5,838 nt of DNA from Salinisphaera sp. UBA6602 (GTDB lineage: Bacteria > Pseudomonadota > Gammaproteobacteria > Nevskiales > Salinisphaeraceae): assembly GCA_002433465.1 (NCBI GenBank), contig DJIE01000139.1, forward strand, positions 1-5,838, written 5' to 3'. The translations under genes and the position numbers were made by a program. The notes below the pieces were generated by a model. It was not told the origin of the DNA and ran no database searches. It worked only from the letters and a program-made list of their open reading frames with translations. This document shows, piece after piece, positions 1 to 5,612 of this stretch (its first letter is position 1; the number at the start of each line of letters is the position of its first letter).

Positions 1-384
1 CAGCGCGATGGCCAGCCATACGGCGGCCGACGCCAGCGTGGCCGCCAGCGCTGTGGTGGTGGTGACCAGGATGGCGGGCAGCTGTTGGCGCAGCCAGCGC
101 GCGGCGGGGATCAGACGGGCCGGATCACGCATCGCCTGCAGTGCACGCCGGTGCCCGGCGACCAGCAGATATAGGCTGCATACCAGCCAGAAAACGGCAA
201 ATAGCGTCATCGCGCCGGCCGCCAAGCTCTGGACGCGGTGCAAACCGTTCGCGGCCACAGCGGGGGTGACGTCGGGCGCCGGCGCCGCGTACAGCCAGGC
301 CATGATGCCAAGCACGATACAGGCCGCGGGCGCGATAAATCCGGCGACGACGGTGCGGGTCAGGGCAGGCAATGAGATGGTCAT
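1..384 (-). CDS. Hypothetical multi-pass inner-membrane protein (N-terminal part, runs off the left edge)
   Basis: I do not recognise this protein. The minus-strand frame is open from an ATG at 384 to the window edge, giving 128 residues with no stop. It has three hydrophobic segments, at about residues 10-33, 53-77 and 103-128. The loop between the second and third (about 78-102) is rich in Arg, and the loop between the first and second has few charges, so the positive-inside rule puts the N-terminus and the second loop in the cytoplasm. An in-frame TAA lies about 18 codons upstream, at 430-432, and ATG 384 is the first good start after it. There is no strong Shine-Dalgarno sequence, so the start is only probable. 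Codon composition and hydrophobic periodicity favour this frame over the competing plus-strand frame (8-421), which looks like a shadow. It lies downstream of the diguanylate cyclase in the same orientation, 245 bases away, so cotranscription is possible but not shown. Confidence 0.65.
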   Translation of the reverse strand, partial: MTISLPALTRTVVAGFIAPAACIVLGIMAWLYAAPAPDVTPAVAANGLHRVQSLAAGAMTLFAVFWLVCSLYLLVAGHRRALQAMRDPARLIPAARWLRQQLPAILVTTTTALAATLASAAVWLAIAL

Positions 385-448
385 GGCGGTAAGCAGCCGG
401 CGAGAGCGCCCGCGAATATAAACTATCGGTTATCGCGTGGCAGTTAAC

Positions 449-471
449 GCGCCTGGGCGTCGGACGGGCGC
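449..471. other. GC-rich hairpin in the gap between the cyclase and the left-edge membrane gene
   Basis: Arms 449-455 and 465-471 pair over 7 bp, including one G-T pair, with a 9-base loop. Neither side carries a T-rich tract, so this is not a standard Rho-independent terminator. On the minus strand it lies after the cyclase stop and before the start at 384, so it may slow or fold the transcript. The rest of 385-629 holds no convincing gene. A short TTAACT-like and TTTATA-like pair near 444 and 417 on the minus strand is too poorly spaced to call a promoter. Confidence 0.25.
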
Positions 472-629
472 TTGCCTTAGGTTGAAGATTGGCAGCGGCG
501 CCGGGCCGCGACATGCCGGGGCTTGTGCTGGGTCGGGTGCCGGCGCGCGGCGTTGTACTGGCCGGCCGGAAGAAGGCTATTGCAAGCCGCAGTCGTGCGC
601 CGCGAAGGTACCGGGACGACGGCGACCCA

Positions 630-1706
630 CTATGCCCGTCGGGCTGGCTGCGCGTTGGCGGGGCCGTGGGCGGTCACCCGGTTTCGACCGGCCGCCTTGC
701 TTTGATAGAGCGCGGCATCGGCGCGGGCCAGGGCTTCGGTGAGCGTTTCATCCGTGCTCAGGCAGGCCACGCCCAGCGACAGCGTGGATGCCAGCGGCGG
801 CTGGCCGTTGCGTGGCAGCGGCTGCCCGGCCACGGTTTCGCACACGCGCGTTGCGAACAGGGCGGCTTCGTCGGCGTTGGTATTGGGCAGCAGGAACAGA
901 AATTCTTCTCCGCCCCAGCGGGCCACGGTATCGCCGGCCCGACAGCATCGTTCGAGAATGCCGGCGATATGTACCAGCACCTGATCCCCGGTTTCGTGCC
1001 CGTGGCTGTCGTTGATTTGCTTGAAGTGATCGATATCGGCAATCGCCAGCGACAGGCCCGCGTTCTCGCGCTCCGCTCTACGCTGCTCGCGCCCGGCGAG
1101 TTCGAGCAGATAACGGCGGTTGAACAGGCCGGTGAGTACGTCGCGGGCCGCGTACTCACGCAGCCGGTTTTCGCTTTGGCGCACGCGCTGGTAGAAAAAA
1201 CGCGCCGTATAGCTGGCCATGGCGAAAAAGACGGTGACGTTGAACAGGTAGAGCATGAGCAGGGCATGGCCGGCGATCGGCGACAGCGCGCCGTAGTAGC
1301 TGGAGGCCAGATACATGCCGACGTAGATGCTGAACAACGCCGCCAGCGGCACGACGATACGAGAGATATAGCCGCTGACCATGATCGCCGGGATGAACAT
1401 CACCAGGTAATAGTGGAAACCGGCGTTCCAGCCCACCGCGAGCGTGCCGATCACGGCATGGCCCGTGACCTCCAGCCAGATCAGCCACAGGGCAGGGGTG
1501 TTGTATCGATAGGCAAGCAGTCGGTTGGCCGTGATGTACAGCCCGATGCTGAGCAGATTGATCCAGGCCATGTAGGCCGGGCCGGACCACAGAAAGAACA
1601 CGAAGAAAATGGCATCCACGCTTGCAGCGAGAATCGTCACGCGCCGGGTCATTAACCAGAACGCACGATGCGCGGTTGTGCGGCGCGCGTTCATTACCAG
1701 GTCCAT
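630..1706 (-). CDS. Membrane-anchored diguanylate cyclase (six-helix N-terminus plus GGDEF domain)
   Basis: Predicted to condense two GTP into cyclic di-GMP at the cytoplasmic face of the inner membrane. With ATG 1706 as start the protein has 358 residues. Six hydrophobic helices span about residues 22-171, followed by a short charged linker and a GGDEF domain at about 188-345. The GGDEF domain shows DVLTGLFNRR, the metal and substrate segment IADIDHFKQIND, the active-site loop GGEEF at about 265-269, and RAGD at about 256-259. RAGD fits the RxxD product-inhibition site, five residues before the loop as in the family. All catalytic landmarks are present, so it should be active and feedback-inhibited. 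I prefer ATG 1706 because GAGG sits 7 bases upstream; a GTG at 1733 would add nine residues but lacks such a site. The six-helix part is presumably a sensor, but I cannot assign it to a named MASE-type family and its signal is unknown. It is transcribed divergently from dedA. Confidence 0.93.
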   Translation of the reverse strand: MDLVMNARRTTAHRAFWLMTRRVTILAASVDAIFFVFFLWSGPAYMAWINLLSIGLYITANRLLAYRYNTPALWLIWLEVTGHAVIGTLAVGWNAGFHYYLVMFIPAIMVSGYISRIVVPLAALFSIYVGMYLASSYYGALSPIAGHALLMLYLFNVTVFFAMASYTARFFYQRVRQSENRLREYAARDVLTGLFNRRYLLELAGREQRRAERENAGLSLAIADIDHFKQINDSHGHETGDQVLVHIAGILERCCRAGDTVARWGGEEFLFLLPNTNADEAALFATRVCETVAGQPLPRNGQPPLASTLSLGVACLSTDETLTEALARADAALYQSKAAGRNRVTAHGPANAQPARRA

Positions 1707-1796
1707 GGGATTGCCTCGTCGAATGCCATTCACGCGGAGCCGGCCCCGACTGCGCGCTGGCAGAACTGATGGTGTTCATATCGGCCGCAGGCAGCC

Positions 1797-1840
1797 GTGT
1801 TTTATCGAACCGACCTAAAAATAGATTATTTCTTTCAGTT
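1797..1840 (-). promoter_or_regulatory. AT-rich island, likely promoter region of the diguanylate cyclase
   Basis: This is the most AT-rich stretch near the cyclase start, about 90-135 bases upstream of ATG 1706. Read on the minus strand it contains AATAATCT and CGATAAAAC, either of which could act as a -10 element. I find no well-spaced -35 partner, so the exact promoter is not resolved. The placement and composition support a regulatory role, which is inference. Confidence 0.3.
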
Positions 1841-2185
1841 GATGACGCGTGTGCGAAATCACGCGCGCTCAGGCCAGCGGCCTTGAAAGCGTTGAAAGGA
1901 AAGACGGACAGGCGCCGGCGTTTATCTATCGATAGCGTTGAAAACGGCTGAGCCGGTGGACTGTGCTGGTGCCGGATCGAGTACCGATGAGTGTCCGTAC
2001 CCATCGGGCCTGCCTACCTCACCACGCCGTGCGCACTGAGTACCGAGTACCTTCTGCTGCGCGCAGTCTCGGCTTGGCCGCGAAGTTCGAGCGTGCATGG
2101 TCCTGAAAGGGTGTACGGGTACGGCATACGACTCGCGATCGTCGGTTCGGCTGCGTGCGGGTTCGATTCGCGCCGGAAATCGGTT

Positions 2186-2191
2186 CATAAT
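2186..2191 (+). promoter_or_regulatory. Possible -10 element for dedA
   Basis: CATAAT matches five of six positions of the sigma-70 -10 consensus and lies 35 bases before the dedA ATG. No good -35 hexamer is seen 16-18 bases upstream (the best is a weak TTCGAT near 2162), so this is a tentative call. A GAGG at 2213-2216, ten bases before the ATG, is the likely ribosome binding site. Confidence 0.3.
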
Positions 2192-2226
2192 CCGCGCCCT
2201 ATCCATTCGGGCGAGGCGCTCTGCTC

Positions 2227-2832
2227 ATGCTTTTGACGGCTTTAGGCCTTGCCTCGCTCGAAGGCTATATCTATCTGCTTGCGGTCATGGCGGCGGCCAA
2301 TCTCATGCCGCCGCTGCCGGCCGAAGCCACCATTCCGTTTGCTGCGGCGCTTTTCGATCAACACGCGCTGCGGGTGCCGACGGCCATCGCCGCCGCCGCT
2401 GCGGGACTGGTCCTCGGCACGCTGCCGCTGTATTTTCTCGGCCGCGTGGTCGGCGAGGTTCGTCTCAAGCGATTCCTGACCGGGCCGGGTCGCTGGCTGC
2501 TGATCAAGCCGGCGGATATCGACCGCTCGGGCGGCCTGTTTCGTCGTTATGGCGATGCGATGATCGTCGTCGGCCGGTTGATCCCGGGCATGCGTTCGAT
2601 GGTCTCGGTGCCCGCCGGTTTGCACCGAATGCCGTTCGGTCGATTCTTGGTGTCCACGGTGCTGGGTTCCACGCTGTGGGCGAGTGCGTTGATCGGCGTT
2701 GGGCACGGGCTGGCGCATGCCCTGCACGGCGTGACATCGCTGCGCGTGGGCCTGGTGCTGGTGGGGGCGATGATTGCGCTCTACCTCATCCGGCTACGGG
2801 CGTTGCTCAAGGTCGACCGCGGGCTGCGCTAG
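2227..2832 (+). CDS. DedA-family integral membrane protein (SNARE-associated / VTT domain)
   Basis: The 201 residues match the usual length of short DedA proteins. Family landmarks appear in order: PPLPAE with Glu33 in the N-terminal re-entrant region, Asp44 eleven residues later, FRRYG at 105-109, RLIPGMR at 117-123, PAG at 129-131, Met135, and LGSTLW with Gly147 and Trp151. A last hydrophobic helix lies at about 173-191. Glu33, Asp44, Arg117 and Arg123 fit the acidic and arginine residues reported as essential in E. coli YqjA, although the acidic pair is spaced 11 rather than 12 residues apart. Characterised DedA proteins act in the inner membrane in recycling lipid carriers such as undecaprenyl phosphate, and affect proton-motive-force homeostasis and envelope stress. 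Which lipid this one handles cannot be read from sequence. The ATG has a GAGG ten bases upstream. It appears to be a single-gene unit, divergent from the cyclase and convergent with the exoprotein remnant and phosphodiesterase. Confidence 0.92.
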   Translation: MLLTALGLASLEGYIYLLAVMAAANLMPPLPAEATIPFAAALFDQHALRVPTAIAAAAAGLVLGTLPLYFLGRVVGEVRLKRFLTGPGRWLLIKPADIDRSGGLFRRYGDAMIVVGRLIPGMRSMVSVPAGLHRMPFGRFLVSTVLGSTLWASALIGVGHGLAHALHGVTSLRVGLVLVGAMIALYLIRLRALLKVDRGLR

Positions 2833-2833
2833 C

Positions 2834-2851
2834 GCGGCCCGCCGTGGCCGC
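2834..2851 (+). other. GC hairpin directly after dedA
   Basis: GCGGCC (2834-2839) and GGCCGC (2846-2851) form a perfect 6-bp stem with a 6-base loop, starting one base after the dedA stop. No T run follows, so on its own it is a weak terminator candidate. It may protect the dedA mRNA end or work together with the hairpin at 2879-2911. Confidence 0.3.
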
Positions 2852-2875
2852 TGCTTCCGCGTGTGTTCTGATCGC

Positions 2876-2911
2876 AAAAAAGCCGGCAGCGCAGCACGCG
2901 TCGCCGGCTTT
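2876..2911 (-). terminator. Rho-independent terminator for minus-strand transcription, weakly bidirectional
   Basis: AAAGCCGGC (2879-2887) pairs perfectly over 9 bp with GCCGGCTTT (2903-2911) around a 15-base loop. Read on the minus strand, the GC stem is followed by TTTTTT (2881-2876), a textbook intrinsic terminator. It sits 18 bases beyond the stop of the exoprotein remnant at 2930. On the plus strand only TTT follows the stem, so it would end dedA transcription less efficiently. It probably belonged to the now truncated exoprotein gene and may today serve as the transcription end for the phosphodiesterase gene. Confidence 0.75.
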
Positions 2912-2929
2912 ATGGGGCGGTGCAGCCGT

Positions 2930-3268
2930 TTACTGAATGGTCGCGATCACGCTGTCCGCGCTATAGCTGAGTCCGACGGCGGTATTGCCGCTGTCGAGCC
3001 GGGCGAAGCGCCCGGCGAGGTTTCCACCGCTTGGCAACGTCAGCCGGGTGCCGGCCGCTGGCGCGTTGGCGCTGTCGAAATCCAGCGTGAGCGTGCCGCC
3101 CTCGTTATAGACGGTATCCGTGGCGATCAGCCGACGGGCCTTGGCATTCATGACAACGGTCAGGCCTTCGCGGTTCACGGTCAGACGCCCTACGATCGCC
3201 ACGGGCTCGGCGCTGTTGATGACGACAGTGCCGCCGGTGTGGCTGTTGTCGCCGGCCGGTTCGAGCAC
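2930..3268 (-). pseudogene. 3' remnant of a secreted beta-helix exoprotein (autotransporter / haemagglutinin-like passenger)
   Basis: This minus-strand frame encodes about 112 residues that look like a real extracellular protein end: rich in Gly, Thr, Val, Asn and Asp, with alternating hydrophobic residues. Near its start, LEPAGDNSHTGGTVVIN resembles the passenger-associated repeat of autotransporters (general form G-N-x-x-T-G-G-T). The last part runs GGTLTLDFD, then AAGTRLTLPSGG, then a final strand ending SVIATIQ. This matches the way many beta-helix passengers or two-partner exoproteins finish. There is no signal peptide, TPS domain or beta-barrel, and no ribosome binding site at the possible GTG at 3268 or at the internal ATG. 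The frame stays open further upstream only by overlapping the phosphodiesterase in a different frame, so the true edge of the remnant lies between 3268 and 3332. An intact small gene is possible but less likely. A strong terminator follows the stop. Confidence 0.6.
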
Positions 3269-3332
3269 GTCGGCGCGGCCCCGACAGGTTGTGCAGCGAT
3301 TTCTTGAAGCACGCTGCGATTGACGGTTCGTA

Positions 3333-5612
3333 TTACGGGTTGAACAGGGTTTGCTGCGTGGCGAGCTGCGCGAGCGGGCGGGCGTGGCGGTCCGCGGCGC
3401 GTAGCGTTTCGCTGGCAGGGGCCGGCCGCGCGAACAGAAATCCCTGCAATTCGTGGCAACCGATGTCTGCAAGGTAGTCCGCCTGTTCGCGGGACTCGAT
3501 GCCCTCGGCGGTAATCTTCATGCCGAGCCCGGTGGCGATATCGACGATGGCATGGACGATGACCTGGTCATCCTGGCGTTGGCCGATCTCTTGTACAAAG
3601 GCACGGTCGATCTTGATGCGGTCGAACGGGAACAGCCGAAGATAGCTCAATGATGAATAGCCGGTGCCGAAGTCATCGAGGGCAACGCGCACACCGAGCG
3701 CGCGCAGTCGACACAGCATGTCCAGCGCGACCTGTGGCTCCTTGATGAATACCGTCTCGGTGACTTCGATCTCCAGCCGGCTGGGCGCGAGCCCGGTTTG
3801 TTCGAGTGCGGTAACGATACGGGTATGCAGGTCGGTATCGGTGAATTGCCTGGGCGATACGTTGATCGATATGCGGCGCTCGTTCTGCCAGCTGGCGGCT
3901 TCCCGGCACGCCTGTTCGATGACCCAGTTGCCCAGTGCGAGGATCAGCCCGCTTTCTTCGGCCAGCGGAATGAACTCGGCCGGCGAGATCATGCCACGCT
4001 CGCTGTGAGGCCAACGGATGAGCGCTTCGGCGCCGGTGATCGCGCCGTTTTGTGCGTCGAACACCGGCTGGTAGTGCAAAACCAGCTCGTCGCGGGTGAG
4101 CGCTGTGCGCAGCTCTTGCATGACCTGCTGTCGAAGCTGGAGTTCGCTGTCGAGGGCCGGCGAGAAGAACCGGAATGTGCCCCGGCCGTCACTCTTGGCT
4201 CGATATAGGGCCGCGTCCGCGCTCTTGAGAATCTCCGCGGTGGTCGCCCCGTCGGCCGGAGCCAGGGCCACGCCGATACTGGCACCGACGACCACCGTCT
4301 GATCATCGACGAGCATGGGGCGACAGGCTGCATCGATGAGTTGGCGACACAGCGTTTCAATCTGCTCGATTTCCAGGCACCAGATCTGGATGACGAACTC
4401 GTCGTCGCCCAGGCGCGCGACTTCGACGAGCGTGGCATCGCCGACGGTATGGCCGAAGTTGTCGTTGATGGCCTTGAAGCCGTCCAGATCAATACTTAGC
4501 AGGGAGAACGCACGCCCGCGTGCCAGCGAGCGGCGCAACAGGGTGCTGAAGTTTGCCCTGTTGGGCAGATCCGTGAGGGCATCGTGCTGGGCCAGGTGTG
4601 CTGCACGCGCCTGGGCAAGCCGTGTATCCGTGATATCCGCCATCACGCCGCGATAGCCGGCGAAGCGGTTCTTTGTATCGTAGATCGGCCGGCCCGATAT
4701 CGAAAACCACACCGCGCGCGAGCCCACCGACAGCGGGATGACCACGTCCCGAAACGAACGCCGCCGGCCTAGAGTGGCTTTCAGGTCGGCCAGCGCTTCA
4801 CTGTTGAAGTCGATGCCCGAGTGCTTCAACAGGTCGGTAATCGTTTTGCCGGCGAGGGTTTGCTCGTCCATCGCCATCGCCTGCAGGAAGCGCGACGACG
4901 GCTGGTCCACGCGCAGCGCGGCATCGGTCTGCCAGAGCCAGTCACTCGACTGATTTTCGTGTTCCTTGAGCAATAACTCGATCGTTTCTGTTTTTTTCGC
5001 CAGTTCCAGCTCCTGGACAACCGACTCGCGAAACAGCGCCGACTGCTGGCGGGTGATGGTCAGCGCCGCTATAACGCCGGTGCCAAACAGCACGATGAGC
5101 GCGGCCCGTTCCCAGTCCACGCCCGCGATGCAGAGCACGCTGACCGTGACCAACCAGTGCGTGATCGTGAATGAAAACGCTGCGGGGAACAGTGCGGTGA
5201 GCGTGAATGACGCCGACCAGTACGTGCCCAGATAGAGCGAAAGTATGTAGGCCAGCGCCAGCCCGTCCGCGTGTACGATGACCCAGGCAGGAAAGCTTGC
5301 GAGCAGCGTCGCATTGATTATTGTCGCGATGATGACCGGCCGGATGCTTCGGGGCGGCAGCGGAACCGGCCCCCGTGCCGTCGCGCGGCGCAGCATCCAC
5401 ATCCGGGCAGGGAATACCACGAGAACGGCAAGCACCCAAGCTATCGCGATCATCCCCCACTGTTCGTAAAACAGCAGGCCCGTGACGATAGCGGGCACGA
5501 GAAAGCTAACCAGCCCGCGCAGGGTACTCAGCTGCACGGCATGGATCTGGCGACCGCGTATGATGTCGGTGTGTTGCTGTGCCTGCGGTGTGTCGGGGTC
5601 AAACCTGGGCAT
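3333..5612 (-). CDS. Membrane PAS-GGDEF-EAL protein: cyclic di-GMP phosphodiesterase with degenerate, shortened GGDEF domain
   Basis: Predicted to hydrolyse cyclic di-GMP to linear pGpG in the cytoplasm. The 759 residues contain about six hydrophobic helices at 28-187, a coiled-coil-like linker at about 195-220, a PAS domain at about 222-330, a GGDEF domain at about 340-485 and an EAL domain at about 500-735. The EAL domain keeps every expected active-site residue: Glu529 in EAL, Asn584, Glu616, Asp646-Asp647 in DDFGTGYSS, Lys667, Glu703 and Gln723. It should therefore be catalytic. The GGDEF domain keeps DALTDLPNR and DLDGFKAIND, but its loop reads GDDEF (402-406). Only 10 residues separate its GD (391-392) from the loop, against 24 in the neighbouring cyclase, so it should not make cyclic di-GMP and lacks an RxxD site. 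ATG 5612 is the first start after an in-frame TGA and has no clear Shine-Dalgarno sequence. The N-terminal membrane region is not recognised as a named MASE domain. Confidence 0.93.
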   Translation of the reverse strand: MPRFDPDTPQAQQHTDIIRGRQIHAVQLSTLRGLVSFLVPAIVTGLLFYEQWGMIAIAWVLAVLVVFPARMWMLRRATARGPVPLPPRSIRPVIIATIINATLLASFPAWVIVHADGLALAYILSLYLGTYWSASFTLTALFPAAFSFTITHWLVTVSVLCIAGVDWERAALIVLFGTGVIAALTITRQQSALFRESVVQELELAKKTETIELLLKEHENQSSDWLWQTDAALRVDQPSSRFLQAMAMDEQTLAGKTITDLLKHSGIDFNSEALADLKATLGRRRSFRDVVIPLSVGSRAVWFSISGRPIYDTKNRFAGYRGVMADITDTRLAQARAAHLAQHDALTDLPNRANFSTLLRRSLARGRAFSLLSIDLDGFKAINDNFGHTVGDATLVEVARLGDDEFVIQIWCLEIEQIETLCRQLIDAACRPMLVDDQTVVVGASIGVALAPADGATTAEILKSADAALYRAKSDGRGTFRFFSPALDSELQLRQQVMQELRTALTRDELVLHYQPVFDAQNGAITGAEALIRWPHSERGMISPAEFIPLAEESGLILALGNWVIEQACREAASWQNERRISINVSPRQFTDTDLHTRIVTALEQTGLAPSRLEIEVTETVFIKEPQVALDMLCRLRALGVRVALDDFGTGYSSLSYLRLFPFDRIKIDRAFVQEIGQRQDDQVIVHAIVDIATGLGMKITAEGIESREQADYLADIGCHELQGFLFARPAPASETLRAADRHARPLAQLATQQTLFNP

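Larger units (their letters stand above)
1707..2226. promoter_or_regulatory. Long intergenic region between divergent genes, with AT-rich island, short repeats and palindromes
   Basis: These 520 bases separate the cyclase from dedA and must hold the promoters of both. I see no convincing gene: the frames open here give Arg-rich, low-quality translations. Visible structure: an AT-rich island at about 1797-1840 in otherwise GC-rich DNA; an inverted repeat with arms CGCGTG (1846-1851) and CACGCG (1860-1865); AGCGTTGAAA repeated at 1888-1897 and 1934-1943; the perfect palindrome CTATCGATAG at 1926-1935; GAGTACCGA at 1979-1987 and 2038-2046 with a partial copy at 2045-2051; and CCGTACCC at 1995-2002 matched in inverse by GGGTACGG at 2117-2124. 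These could be operator sites or parts of an untranslated or small RNA. No role can be assigned from sequence alone. Confidence 0.5.

Noticed and set aside
8..421. A 137-codon plus-strand frame at the left edge
   Set aside because: It lies opposite a membrane-protein frame with better hydrophobic organisation and has the Ala/Arg/Ser-rich look of a shadow.
564..596. Possible terminator after the cyclase (GGCT and AGCC arms followed by TTCTTCC on the minus strand)
   Set aside because: A four-base stem and an interrupted T tract are too weak to support a terminator.
489..1655. A 388-codon open frame on the plus strand opposite the cyclase
   Set aside because: It is antisense to a clear GGDEF gene. 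Its translation has no recognisable domain and reflects the third-position GC bias of the real gene.
2155..2173. tRNA-like T-arm (GGTTCGATT between pairing GTGCG and CGCGC)
   Set aside because: The loop would be nine bases if GTGCG and CGCGC pair, no acceptor stem or CCA end follows, and no proper D-arm or anticodon arm can be folded upstream. It is not a tRNA and too weak to call a relic.
1922..2206. A 94-codon minus-strand frame in the long intergenic region
   Set aside because: Composition is Arg-rich and irregular, there is no ribosome binding site, and no motif is visible.
2097..2936. A 279-codon plus-strand frame overlapping dedA
   Set aside because: It overlaps the well-supported DedA frame and is rich in Arg, Ala and Gly without family features. 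It is a shadow frame.
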